Shown here: positions 1-10,100 of the stretch, in pieces
Numbering within the stretch: the first letter of the stretch is position 1
How the letters are laid out: each line of letters opens with the position of its first letter
Source: a candidate division LCP-89 bacterium B3_LCP
GTDB lineage: Bacteria; Electryoneota; B3-LCP
Assembly: GCA_005223185.1 (NCBI GenBank)
Contig: NJBN01000014.1
Location: forward strand, 20,848 to 84,847
Reading direction: 5' to 3'
DNA length: 64,000 nt
Translations under genes and position numbers: made by a program
Notes under the pieces: model-generated
Databases searched by the model: none
The model's input: the letters and a program-made list of their open reading frames with translations, nothing else
Told to the model about the DNA's origin: nothing

Positions 1-333
1 GCTTTCCGGTGTTTTATCTATGCTTACCTCAGGACATGTTTTATGAACCAGAATCGCACGCAGAGCGACCACAAAATCATCCAGAGTAATTTTCTGTTCG
101 CCTTCCACCACACTACCCACGATAATAACATCATTATTCTCGTTATCGTAGACCATCCCTATAGGGTGCGTTATTCCACCGATTTCCATTACTTCTATTT
201 CCGAATGACCAGTAGAAATGTAACGCTTTTCCGCAGTATTGAGAGAGTACGCTATGAACGAGTTGGCAAGTGCAGTCTGAACGGAAATCAGGAGGAGGAT
301 AATTGAAAAGATCAGTTTTATTCTTTGTCTCAT
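1..333 (-). CDS. Secreted protein, partial (3' end outside window)
   Basis: An open frame of 111 codons starts at ATG 333-331 and runs off the left edge. The start is supported by an AAGGAG-type ribosome binding site about 6 bases upstream. The first 25 or so residues (MRQRIKL then a hydrophobic run ending in TALA) form a signal peptide, so the product is exported. The remainder is a small alpha/beta-looking region with a run of Ile and Val around VIIVGSVVEGEQ. I do not recognise the family with certainty; a faint resemblance to DUF1598-type proteins is only an impression. It lies 33 bases downstream of the 916-residue secreted protein on the same strand, so it probably belongs to the same transcript. 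Confidence 0.7.
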   Translation of the reverse strand, partial: MRQRIKLIFSIILLLISVQTALANSFIAYSLNTAEKRYISTGHSEIEVMEIGGITHPIGMVYDNENNDVIIVGSVVEGEQKITLDDFVVALRAILVHKTCPEVSIDKTPES

Positions 334-366
334 TTTTCTCTCCTTTATTTTCAAAGCAGATATTAG

Positions 367-3117
367 CTATCTCGAAGAATACATCAATCCATAGAATGGC
401 TGGAAAGGCCAGTCCCCCTTATCTGATATGCTCCCACTAAAATCTATGGCGACTCCTCCCGGACTATAAGTGGGAAGACTAGTTAAGTTCTGATCAATTT
501 TATTGCTAAAATCGAGATTATAATCTTTCCAACTGTTCATATTGTTTGTCACTGCGCCAGTTATAGCAGCGGTACCGGCCGCTGTACCACCAATTGCCAA
601 AGGATTTCCACCCGACGCAACTCCAGCTCCAAACGTTGCAGCAGCACCTAAACCTGCCAATCCAGCGCCAATCCCATTGATCCAAGCACCTGCCCCTGTT
701 CGATTCCAGTCGTTAACTACATCATTGAAATTACTTGTCATGCCGGTGAGTGAGGAACTCTTTGTCAAATCCGGGGTAATATTGTTATCCCATAGCTGAT
801 TAAAATCCGACGCAGAGAGAGTATTAGATTTATTACAAAAATTATTGTAGTTCGTCTGATTCGGACTTAGTACATAATTATCCCATGCTTTCGTAGCACC
901 AGTATAGTCCAATCCAAAGTAAGTTCCAGCATCTTCATCTGCTGTTAAAAGGGCAGCCATCTCTTCGAGCTCAAGACCGCTCATATATGCCTCGATATTT
1001 AATTGATTCAATCCAAAAAGCATGCTGGCTTCTGGTAATTCTTCTAAGGCAAGATTTAGATCCTCTATGGCTTTAGCCCGATCGGTCAAGATCTCAATGC
1101 AACCTTTACCGTGAACTGCAAGAGAGAAATTTCCTGAGTACTCCAATGCTTTATTGAAAGCATCCAATGCACCCTCTGCGCCGTCTTTCATTTGGATGAA
1201 CCTGAATCCCAAATTTGAGTATGGGTCAGCGAAATTAGGTAAAACATCAATGGCTTTTTCCAAATAATATCGTGCTAGACCCAGTTCTTTCTGGACTGCA
1301 TACACAACACCTAGCGCGTTCAGCGCTAATACATGTTTATCATCCAGCGCCAATGCCTGATCGAACGCTTCCTGCGCTTCATCCCATTTTTCCAGACGAG
1401 CTTTGGCGTCACCTTTGAAGTAGTGAGTGATCGGTTCCTGTGGATGTTTCCGGGCGTAGGCTTCAGCCCATTTCTCCCATTCAAGAAGATCCCGTTCCAG
1501 GTAAACGCTCAAAAACAGCGCCAGCGATTCGTTGTTGCGGTTCAAAGCCAGGCAGGCGTGCCCTTTGATCATACGCAACACCGGATAAGGTGAATTTGGA
1601 TCGATATCATCGTAGGTTTTCGCCACCTTTTTCCATTTTTCTTTGAGAATATAGTTTCCGATCCGATCGGGATCGAGGGCGGTGGGAATGGGCTGCGGGG
1701 GTGGGGGTGAGGGGATTACGGCTTTATAAAGGGTATCTCCAACTTTCCCCCTATCTTCTACAATGCCGGATTTTTTCTTTTCCGTCTCTATGCCTTTACC
1801 AACCAGAGCGGCAAGATGAGCTCCCACCTGGTAAGCGCGCTCTGCAACTTTCGTCAATGCTTCCTCTTTGGATAATCCTCCGCATTCAACGACCTCGATA
1901 ATATATCCGGCTTCCTCTAATTCCCTTTTGACCTCTTGAACTTCCGGATCATTCGAATCCCCACCGATGACAATAACCGAACCTTCCACCAGGTTAATCT
2001 CTCTGGCTTTTCTCACTACCTCAGTGACCACTTTTTCTGCCGGTTTTTGAGTGCCGTCAAAGACGAGTATCGTTTCTTGTTTGCCAATTTTATGTACTCC
2101 ATACCAGGTGTCTTTAAGTTCGAGAATGATATACTCTCCAAATGCCCTGGATTCCTTTAAATCTCCTGGTCCCAGCCATATGGTAATTCCATTGACTTTC
2201 ATAAACACTGGCAAAAGGTTACACCCTCTCACTTCTCTCGGGGTCATGAAACGGCTCCCTGTCCACTCCTTCGCCAGGAATCTTTCGTAATAACCTTTCA
2301 TCCCGGCAATATGACCACTTTTAAAGTAATCCAATCTCTCCAACGGATCAAGCCAGATACAGGTCAGGTTTGGGAATAGTTCCTTCAACTTCTTGACAAC
2401 TTCGAGATTGCCTATGGATTCTTTGATAAACCACCCTGCAGGTGCATCCCCTGCGGTGTTAAAAATCGTTACTTTGTCCGCCCCGACTTCTTGGACGGCT
2501 TTTATGGCATCTTTCTTTAAGGCACGCCCGTCATACATAAAAACGCCGACAATATGTTCTTTGTAAAATTTCCAGACGTCAGAGCATTTCGAAAAGACAA
2601 CTGTGCCGTTGCTCCCTAAGATGGCATAGAGGGCAGTGTCAACGCCCTCGCCTGCCAAGGACTTGATGACTCTTCCGATCGCTGCATAAGCACATCTACC
2701 GAAGCGTGCGACCATCGCTTGTCTTTTTTTATTGCCATAACCAGCAAGGTTGATATTCTGTACTAATTGTACTTCGAATCCTTCAACACCGGTCGCCTGT
2801 CCCTCAGTGACGCCCTCAGTAATGGTTTCATATATGTTCTGGATCAATTCTTCATCAGACATGTTAAATTCTTCATCCGGCGGCATCACGACCAATATCT
2901 GCCCTTCACTGGGCATATTAGGATAGACACCCGGCTTATTCGAAAAATCACTGCCTGTATTTAGATTAGCATTCCAGTCTCCAATACCGAAATCGGTAAC
3001 GTAGAAGGTGACTTGTTTTCCTGCACAGACTGTCGTGGTGAGGATGAGGAAAATGGTCACCATTGCATAGCTGAGACGAGTGCGTTTTATCAAATCGGTG
3101 TAAGTGTGGCTTTTCAT
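367..3117 (-). CDS. Secreted TPR protein with glycine-rich C-terminal segment
   Basis: The 916-residue product starts with a signal peptide (about residues 15-32, ending VCAG). Residues 35-460 form a large region I cannot assign; it contains alternating beta/alpha stretches such as ETILVFDGTQ and GSVIVIGGDSND. A Pro-rich linker (PSPPPPQP) follows. Residues about 525-760 are TPR-like, with pairs such as WDEAQEAFDQALALDDKHVLALNALG. The C-terminal 150 residues are Asn/Ser rich and contain a Gly/Ala hydrophobic stretch (GIGAGLAGLGAAATFGAG) like a glycine zipper, which might insert into or associate with a membrane. It is the last complete gene of the kinase/ExbB block. A 159-base gap precedes it, so it may have its own promoter. 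Confidence 0.75.
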   Translation of the reverse strand: MKSHTYTDLIKRTRLSYAMVTIFLILTTTVCAGKQVTFYVTDFGIGDWNANLNTGSDFSNKPGVYPNMPSEGQILVVMPPDEEFNMSDEELIQNIYETITEGVTEGQATGVEGFEVQLVQNINLAGYGNKKRQAMVARFGRCAYAAIGRVIKSLAGEGVDTALYAILGSNGTVVFSKCSDVWKFYKEHIVGVFMYDGRALKKDAIKAVQEVGADKVTIFNTAGDAPAGWFIKESIGNLEVVKKLKELFPNLTCIWLDPLERLDYFKSGHIAGMKGYYERFLAKEWTGSRFMTPREVRGCNLLPVFMKVNGITIWLGPGDLKESRAFGEYIILELKDTWYGVHKIGKQETILVFDGTQKPAEKVVTEVVRKAREINLVEGSVIVIGGDSNDPEVQEVKRELEEAGYIIEVVECGGLSKEEALTKVAERAYQVGAHLAALVGKGIETEKKKSGIVEDRGKVGDTLYKAVIPSPPPPQPIPTALDPDRIGNYILKEKWKKVAKTYDDIDPNSPYPVLRMIKGHACLALNRNNESLALFLSVYLERDLLEWEKWAEAYARKHPQEPITHYFKGDAKARLEKWDEAQEAFDQALALDDKHVLALNALGVVYAVQKELGLARYYLEKAIDVLPNFADPYSNLGFRFIQMKDGAEGALDAFNKALEYSGNFSLAVHGKGCIEILTDRAKAIEDLNLALEELPEASMLFGLNQLNIEAYMSGLELEEMAALLTADEDAGTYFGLDYTGATKAWDNYVLSPNQTNYNNFCNKSNTLSASDFNQLWDNNITPDLTKSSSLTGMTSNFNDVVNDWNRTGAGAWINGIGAGLAGLGAAATFGAGVASGGNPLAIGGTAAGTAAITGAVTNNMNSWKDYNLDFSNKIDQNLTSLPTYSPGGVAIDFSGSISDKGDWPFQPFYGLMYSSR

Positions 3118-3276
3118 TTTTCTGCCCTCCTAATTGGAAAAGGTCATATTGTTTATTTGTACAGTCTGCTACTATGATCTGATGTGATACCTTCTAGTAT
3201 ATTCTATTCTGGATGAGTTCGAATTTCCGCTAATAATTACCTCTGGCTCTGAATCCATATCGATCCGTAGCCACAA

Positions 3277-4533
3277 TTACCCCCCGCCTGTTCTGCCTCT
3301 ACCACCACCTCCAGGACCGGCCATAAGTGGATCATCGTTTGGCCACCAGCCCACGACAAATTTCTTTTTCCAGGCGATATCCCGCGCTTTAATATAAAGA
3401 TCAAAAGAGTTTTTTCTGACGATGAACTTCAGCCAGTGCTCATTGGGATTCAGCTTATTAAGCTCCTGTCTGAAGACACAATCGGGATTATCTAATTCAT
3501 CAAATGAGTCACCTTTTACATGAGGCTTTTTTGTGAGTTGCTGGAAATGATCATTCAGATTTCGATATTCATAGTTATTTTCATTAACGCGATAAAGCTT
3601 GTTATTAACCGCCTCAAAACCAATCAGCTTCTTACCCTCAACGGCATCGGGATCGTCAGGATTGAGCTTGTTAGTCAGGTCCTTTAACTTCGTTTTTAGT
3701 TCGTCCTTTTCGGCGGCAATATTATCGGTGTCTTCTTTATAAAGGCTTATCTCACGCTCCAACAGAGTAGTATGGTTTACCTGCTCGCTTAATTGCTGTT
3801 GCAGCAGAGAATCATTCTGGGCAATTTCCTCTTCGATGCTTTCCAGTAGCACCTCCTTCTGCGTGATAGTCTCTTCTAATTCGGTTATGCGATTACCGAG
3901 CTCCCGAGCTTGGTCGGCACTCTGTGCTTCTGTTTTCTTCTCTTGCAGTTCTGACTTCAACCGGTTGATATCATCTCGTAATTTGGTTGTTTCACGATCT
4001 ATGGAATTCAGCTGTTCGTCATCTCGAATTCGCGCCTGTGTTGTCTCCAACACCCTTCGTAGCCTCTCTATTTCTCTTTCTAAATTCGTGATCTTTTGAT
4101 CCAATTCTTCCAGTAATTCTGTTTTATCCGCATCTTTAACCGCTTTCTCCAGCTCTATCTTCAAGCGATTCAGTTCAGCGATTTTACTTTGCACTACATA
4201 GTATAATCTTCGCTTCTCTCCTTCAAGCCTATCTGCAACCTCTTTTTCAGCTTCCTGGCTTGCTGCTGTGACTTTGACTTCCGCTTCCAAAATTTGCAGA
4301 TTCATTTCAAACGTCCTGATCTCATTCTCCAGGTTACGTATCGTGCTTTCTATGTTAGCGATATCTCCTCTGAATCGCTCTCTGTCCTCCTCAGACTGCA
4401 CCAGTCCGTCCACATCTGTGGATTTTGTTCCTGTTGTGGGAATGATAACCCAGATCGTTCCCAGTAGAATCAGGGCAATAATGGTCAGCAGGGGATCCTG
4501 AAATATATCTAATACGGAAGTTTCTTCCTTCAA
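3277..4533 (-). CDS. Single-TM coiled-coil protein (ExbD-like topology)
   Basis: I place the start at TTG 4533-4531, which overlaps the TGA stop of the preceding gene as TTGA and has an AAAGGAG site 6 bases upstream. A longer frame reaching ATG 4590 would overlap the neighbour by 60 bases and lacks that site. The product has about 418 residues: a short cytoplasmic N-terminus (MKEETSVLDIFQDP), one TM helix (LLTIIALILLGTIWVIIP), then about 230 residues of charged heptad coiled coil, a small folded region, and a Gly/Arg-rich tail. One N-terminal TM helix followed by a periplasmic part is the layout of ExbD/TolR/MotB proteins, and the gene follows an ExbB-like gene. No OmpA/peptidoglycan-binding domain is visible. 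The function is inferred from context only. Confidence 0.7.
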   Translation of the reverse strand: MKEETSVLDIFQDPLLTIIALILLGTIWVIIPTTGTKSTDVDGLVQSEEDRERFRGDIANIESTIRNLENEIRTFEMNLQILEAEVKVTAASQEAEKEVADRLEGEKRRLYYVVQSKIAELNRLKIELEKAVKDADKTELLEELDQKITNLEREIERLRRVLETTQARIRDDEQLNSIDRETTKLRDDINRLKSELQEKKTEAQSADQARELGNRITELEETITQKEVLLESIEEEIAQNDSLLQQQLSEQVNHTTLLEREISLYKEDTDNIAAEKDELKTKLKDLTNKLNPDDPDAVEGKKLIGFEAVNNKLYRVNENNYEYRNLNDHFQQLTKKPHVKGDSFDELDNPDCVFRQELNKLNPNEHWLKFIVRKNSFDLYIKARDIAWKKKFVVGWWPNDDPLMAGPGGGGRGRTGGG

Positions 4534-5678
4534 GGTGTGCTCCTTTTTAAGAAGTCTAACTTCTGCTTTTTTGCGAGAGGTTCCGTACAATATTCAGATG
4601 TAATCTCTGTAACCCCATCGTGCACCGCTTCAAATGTTTCAACTCCTTCCGGCCGCACGAAAAGGACCACAAAGTCATAGTCGTGACAGAGGTTTTTCCA
4701 AAAGCTCTTTTCCGCAAACTGTGACGAGGAAATCAGCCGCCCTGCGGGGTACGTAATGATAGCTTCCCGTTGACAATCTATATAAAGTGGATTCTGGTAG
4801 GCGGTTCCCCCGCCGGTTCTCGACTGTATTCTCAAAATGTCAATTTCCTCCTGAAGAGCCGCCTTCAAATTCTTGAGCCGCGCTAATTCTTCCTCGAGGT
4901 CTGACTGCGTCAGTTGTAAGGAATCTCCTATTGCCTTGCCGTGCTCAGGGGAAAGCTGCTTAGATAATTCCGCAATAAGATCTATGTAATCTTGGAGCTC
5001 CTGTTTGAGTTGAATCAACTGATCTTCTTTTTCTGCAAGACTACCGGGGTCAACGCCTGCATCAAGTATGGCCTGTATCAGTCTATCAATTTCTTGGTGC
5101 AGTCTTTTATGTTTATCCCGCAATCTATCCAATTCCTTTTGTTTACCCTTTAATTGTTGCTGATTAACCGGATGCTTGGATACAGTCCGATTCAATTCAT
5201 TAAGATCACGCTTCAGTTTTTCAAGTTCTTCGCGCAGTTTCTCTATCTCCACCTGTTTGTTGATCACTTCATCTGGGTCGGGAAGATCCTGGAGATGCTC
5301 AAGCTCCCGTTTCAGTTTGGCGATCTGTTGGATCAAGAAGTCATATTCTGCATCCAAACGGCTGACTTCCGATTGTTTCTGGTATTCTCTGTTTTCTGCG
5401 ACACTTTCCGAGTCAGGGTGAAGAGACTCAAACTCTGCCCTCTTCCTTTCTAATATATTGAAGATATTATCTTTAAGCTTCTCGAATTCTTCAAGTTGTG
5501 CCTCTTTGTCGGAGCGCTCTTTCAGCAACTGTAATGCAACTGTTATGGCGCGATCCGATTCTTCCGGTGATTCAATATATGCGCTGGTTACAGCTAAACT
5601 CAGAGCGAAGAATGCCACCACGCCAACAATGCAACATAAAAGTAGCAATATTTCAATGTTGCCTTCCCGATTCCTCAC
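4530..5678 (-). CDS. Single-TM coiled-coil protein
   Basis: The gene starts with GTG that overlaps the TGA of the ExbB-like gene (GTGA), so the two are translationally coupled. The 382-residue product has an N-terminal TM helix (about residues 9-32, ILLLLCCIVGVVAFFALSLA) and about 240 residues of heptad-rich coiled coil. The last 90 residues form a small domain containing NPLYIDCQREAIITYPAG and YDFVVLFVRPEG. It has the same topology as the gene that follows it, but the two C-terminal domains differ. Both are candidates for the stator partner of the ExbB-like protein. No named family is recognised. Confidence 0.7.
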   Translation of the reverse strand: MRNREGNIEILLLLCCIVGVVAFFALSLAVTSAYIESPEESDRAITVALQLLKERSDKEAQLEEFEKLKDNIFNILERKRAEFESLHPDSESVAENREYQKQSEVSRLDAEYDFLIQQIAKLKRELEHLQDLPDPDEVINKQVEIEKLREELEKLKRDLNELNRTVSKHPVNQQQLKGKQKELDRLRDKHKRLHQEIDRLIQAILDAGVDPGSLAEKEDQLIQLKQELQDYIDLIAELSKQLSPEHGKAIGDSLQLTQSDLEEELARLKNLKAALQEEIDILRIQSRTGGGTAYQNPLYIDCQREAIITYPAGRLISSSQFAEKSFWKNLCHDYDFVVLFVRPEGVETFEAVHDGVTEITSEYCTEPLAKKQKLDFLKRSTP

Positions 5679-6676
5679 TTCCTATCTCCAGAATTTTTGG
5701 ATTTGTTATTCTGTGACCTACGCGATTGTGTAGTTTTGGTGTTTTGGTTCTTGGTTAATTTATCGATAGATAAACTCAGTCTCGAAACCGATTTCTCGAT
5801 TCCCTCAATTAACTGGTGGTTTTGATCGTGTATTTTTTCGAAGACTCCAGTTATGGTAGAGGATAATTCTGCCTGAATTCCGGATAAAGTGTTTTCAACG
5901 TCCGCCGGAGCTGGTCTCGCGTGAGCATCTGCTGGAAACGGTTGCGGACTACCGTCCGCCTTTATCTGTCCGACGAGCACCCGCGCTCTCTCATCGACTC
6001 GGCTGACAAGCAGTTCTTCGCGATGTCGCAAGAAAGAAGTCATTAGGATAAGGGCCACTGTATAACCCAGAGCCAACAGTGTTGTGTCAAATGCAAAACT
6101 CATTGAGGCAGCAAATCCTTTCAGAGCAGCGCGAAGTGCGAATATATCAGTAACTTCCGGAAACTTGAGCATACCCGTTGACAATCCTATAACAGTGCCG
6201 AGAAAACCGATAACGGGGACTATACTACGAAGGCTATTCAAGATTAAATGTCCCCGTTCTACCTCAGCCATGTCGCGCTGGGAGAGCTCCTCATTGAGCC
6301 GGATGATGTCTTCGCGGTAAATGAAAGCCTGCAGGAGTTCCCGAATACGCCTCAATGTCAGGCTTCTACCGTGCTCTGTTGGCATAGATCTGATGATCTT
6401 GCTGGCATCCTCATGGGAAATCAAGTACTCCGGTAATTTGACCTTTTCAAAAGCCTTTTCCTCTTTTCTGAACAAGGAATAGCGTTGGAACCAGAATAGG
6501 ATAGCGATTGAAAAAAGCCATGTATTTAGTAATTGAATAGGCCATGCCCGGATTAAGAAACTATAAAAGTAGTTGTCTTCAGGAAGTAGGTATTTTACAG
6601 CAAGGGCTACAATCCCCACCTCCAATCCCAGCACGATATATAAAAGCATAGAGTTTGAACCGCTCTGTGATCTCAT
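5675..6676 (-). CDS. MotA/TolQ/ExbB-family proton channel protein
   Basis: The start is set at ATG 6676-6674, which has AAAGGAG 7 bases upstream; the open frame extends to 6769 but those extra codons have no ribosome binding site. The 333-residue product has TM helices at about 10-28, 47-63, 150-168 and 190-215. The third carries the family signature (SIVPVIGFLGTVIGLSTGM) and the fourth the conserved Thr pair in FDTTLLALGYTVALI. Families of this kind couple proton flow across the inner membrane to motion of a single-TM partner. A charged C-terminal tail with Ser/Lys/Asn repeats follows. The next two genes overlap it by GTGA and TTGA and probably encode its partners. Confidence 0.88.
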   Translation of the reverse strand: MRSQSGSNSMLLYIVLGLEVGIVALAVKYLLPEDNYFYSFLIRAWPIQLLNTWLFSIAILFWFQRYSLFRKEEKAFEKVKLPEYLISHEDASKIIRSMPTEHGRSLTLRRIRELLQAFIYREDIIRLNEELSQRDMAEVERGHLILNSLRSIVPVIGFLGTVIGLSTGMLKFPEVTDIFALRAALKGFAASMSFAFDTTLLALGYTVALILMTSFLRHREELLVSRVDERARVLVGQIKADGSPQPFPADAHARPAPADVENTLSGIQAELSSTITGVFEKIHDQNHQLIEGIEKSVSRLSLSIDKLTKNQNTKTTQSRRSQNNKSKNSGDRK

Positions 6677-7104
6677 CTTGAATCTCCTTTTATTGGTAAG
6701 CTTCAGATTAACCGTTATAAGAAAAATCTTTCTGAGCCATACCGTACGTTGAGTTCGATCGTGCTCCACACTACATAAGAGCGATAATTTTTCATCAGTA
6801 TCTTTTAGAACGAGGATTACAGTAGATCTCCGATTTAAATCGGAGATGCAGGATTATTGTCGTGTACTTTCAGAGATACCGTGTAAAGGTGATGATATAT
6901 TAGACTCCAGAACGGAGCTATATCTCGTGAGTGAGGATAGTAAACCGTGTGTACAAACTAACAAAGCAAATCATATCTTCCCTGCAGATGCGGGATATAG
7001 CTATCTTTAGATATTTATCAAATCTGGTTAGTTTGTTAGGTTATTAAACTTCGTATTTCAAATAGGTCGTGGTTATTTTATTATTATTGGAAAGGGCATT
7101 TGCG
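6677..7104. other. 428-base gap with a 22-bp perfect palindrome
   Basis: No open frame with a ribosome binding site is visible here. The clearest object is a perfect 22-bp palindrome at 6826-6847, centred on the AT-rich core GATTTAAATC. The gap separates the kinase gene from the ExbB-like gene, so it probably holds the 3' end of the kinase transcript and a promoter for the ExbB-like operon. A looser inverted pair (ACAAACTAACAAAG near 6953 and GGTTAGTTTGTTAGG near 7027) flanks the middle of the gap. Confidence 0.5.
6826..6847. repeat. Perfect palindrome in kinase-ExbB gap
   Basis: Both strands read ATCTCCGATTT followed by its exact complement, giving an 11-bp perfect inverted repeat without spacer. 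It could be an operator, a cruciform or hairpin-forming intergenic repeat, or one copy of a dispersed family. No T-run follows on either strand, so it does not look like an intrinsic terminator. No second copy was noticed in this window. Confidence 0.6.
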
Positions 7105-10100
7105 CTACTTGGGCACGCAGACGAGACGGAATCCAGTGATCGATTCCCTGGCGCTTTGAATTCGTCTGGTTCGTTTCGTGCAGGTCAAGTACTTGGGATC
7201 TGTGGTTTCGTAACTGCCGCCGCGGACGATCTTCTCCTGGCCAAACATCGGTCCTTTGGGATCGGTGACCTGCGACGATGGGTAATAGTCGTACCAATCC
7301 TGACACCATTCCTGGACATTACCGTGCATATCGTAGAGGTTCCAGCCGTTAGGTTGTTTTTGGGCGACAGGATGAGTTGTCCTTCCCGCATTAGCACCAT
7401 ACCAAGCATAATCACCTAACATAGCGGGATTATCTCCAAAGGAGAACCGCGTATTGTTTCCGGCTTTGCAGGCATGTTCCCATTCGGCTTCTGTAGGAAG
7501 GCGATAAGTATTGTTCGGATCTAAACCGTTCAGCTTTATAAGAAAGTGCTGGATCTCCTCTTGGGACACATTTTCAACCGGATTCTGCTGATTCCCCTGG
7601 AAAAATGAGGGATTCGATCCCATGACTTCAATCCATTTTGACTGTGTAATTTCGTGGTTTCCCATCCATATCATTCTAGTAAATTTAACTTGATGTTTCG
7701 GCCTTTCATCCAGATTCAAACCCTTCACGTTTGATTCGTATCCCATTTCAAGACTGACAGAAGGCACCCAGACAAACTCCATCCCAGAAAAGGTTCTTTT
7801 AATACCTGCTTTCATCCACTGGTAGGATTCTTCGCGGTAATTCAGAGCATCCGGATAGTTCGCTGGTTTCTTATCGATTTGCTTCCCAAGCTCAATAACT
7901 TCACCCCATTTTTTATAGGCTTCTTCGTAGTTTTTTACTGAAAACAGTTCTTGAGCTTTGTTATATTCCTGCTTGAAGAGACTAAACAACTCGAGTTGCG
8001 CGATAGCATGGGTACGCTGTTGCCTGGCTTTTGAGAGACTGGTTGGAAGGGGTTTTACTTTTTCCCCTGTTGCAATGGCAGATTTAAAAGCTGCAATAGC
8101 TTCATCATAACGAGCGGCTTTCAGAAGCTGTTTAGCTCTGCTGAAGGTTGTCTCATATTCCTGCTTGAGGCGTTCATTCTCCTGGATCTTGTGAACAACT
8201 TCATCTTTTAGATCCTTAGCGTTTTGCAGGTCTGTGGGTATAGGATCCATTCTCTCTGCGGTTCCAATTGCCTCGGTTAATTTATCCACAGCCTTTTGCC
8301 AGCTCAGTGGATCTTCCGCACGTGCCAGTGGTATGGCTTCGTCGTAAAGGCGCTTGTACTTCCAGTATCTCACAATCTGAGTGTCGAGATGTTCTTTCAG
8401 CGCACTGGTTTGGGCGAGGTCGGTCGGTTGGGGATTCATTTTGTTCGCGATAGTGAGTGCAGAATCCACTTTTGTCCTGGCAACTTCCCAATCATCCGGA
8501 TCGGTCGAGTTGCGAAGCGGTTTAGCTTCTGCCACCAGTTCTGTATATAACTGATAATTGGCAATCTGTATTTCTACTACTTGCTTCAGGATCAGAATTT
8601 CCGATAAGTTCGGTGGCATGGGATTCATCTGGTGGGCGATATCGATCGCGGAGGTGAATTCTTGCGCGGCCGCCTTCCAAACTTCGACGTCTTTTGATTC
8701 ACGCCAGTGCTGCGCTTCCTCGACAAGCTTTGTGTATTCCTCAAACCGGCTGATTTGTATTTCTACTTTCTCTTTCAACTCTTCCAGGTAAGCGTACTCA
8801 GAAAAGCTGACTTTCATCTCTTTCGCGGTTTGGATAGCGCTATCCAACTTTACAATAGCCAGCGACCAGTTCTTTGGATTAGGCGACATTTGTAGAGATT
8901 TGGCCTCCTCAATAAAATGTTCGAACGCGTGATAGGATATAATGCGGGTCTCTAACTTCTGCTTTAAATCTTCCACCTTGGAATAATCGGAAGGTGCTGG
9001 ATCCATTTGAGTGGCAAAATTCAGTGCTTCGTCACACAGTACTACTGCCTGCTCCCAGTCCAGAAGCTCTAGCGATTGCTCGAAATCTTCCGCCCGTGAG
9101 ACGATTTCCTGGTACTGTCTGTACACCCTAAGTTGGCTCAGCAGACTCTGTCTGATTTCGATAATTTCAGTTAAATCCCTGGGTCTTTTCTTCAGGCTAT
9201 CAGATAAAATGATAGCCTCATCGTACTTAGTGACAGCTTTCTCCCAATCTTCATAATTTTTTGACTTTATCAAACGGCTGGCATTTTTTACAAGTTGTTC
9301 ATAACGATCTATTAGATCTTTTGAGCTCGAAGCGACTTGAACCTGAGGGGAGGGAGGTGCGGGTATGACTTGCATGATAATAGTTATTATGCTTACAAGC
9401 AGAATAAGCGCTAGAACTATCAATACTATGGTAGCTGAAGATAGCTTCTTAGATTTACTCTCCTCACCTGGATCGACAACAGGTGGGATTTTACCGCTTG
9501 AAGTTTCCGGTCTTTGCCCTAACCGTGGTTTGTATCCCTCGTCCTCCAAGAACTGCTGGACCTCCTCTAACGTCGCTCGTTGGTTTGGATCTTTCCGTAG
9601 CATGGAAGAAATAATACGGTGGTATTTTTCCTGTAGCTTTGCTTGAATCTTCCGCTCCGGATCCTCGTTCATCTTTTTCTGCAAGATTTCCGCATCGGTT
9701 TTCCCTTTGAAAAGACTTTCCCCGGTAAGCATTTCAAACCATATCAATCCAAGCGAATAAATATCCATTTGGGGAGTAGGACAATCACCTGAGTGATGTT
9801 CTGGAGACATGTAGGGAAAAGTGCCGTAAGCACCGATAGTTGTGCTGTTCGATGACAATTCCTTCGCAACCCCGAAATCGCAAACGACGACTTGCATATA
9901 GTCCCCGTCCCGGAATAATATATTTTTTGGTTTTAGATCGCGATGAATCACTCCTTTCTTATGAGCTGCCTCCAAAGCTTGGCAAACCTGTGCTATAATC
10001 GTGGTGGCAACCGATTGCTCGGGTTTTTTCTTCTTCTCCAGATAGTCCGATAAATCGGTATTGCCTTGAACGTACTCCAGCTCGATAAAGGGGATGTCTA

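Noticed and set aside
43..306. Plus-strand frame at the left edge
   Set aside because: It lies opposite a minus-strand gene with a signal peptide and good ribosome binding site, and shows no protein-like pattern.
3277..6676. Zorya-type defence (ZorAB) reading of the ExbB-like and coiled-coil genes
   Set aside because: No OmpA/MotB-type domain like ZorB, and no ZorC, ZorD or ZorE neighbour. The surrounding genes are transport and signalling genes.
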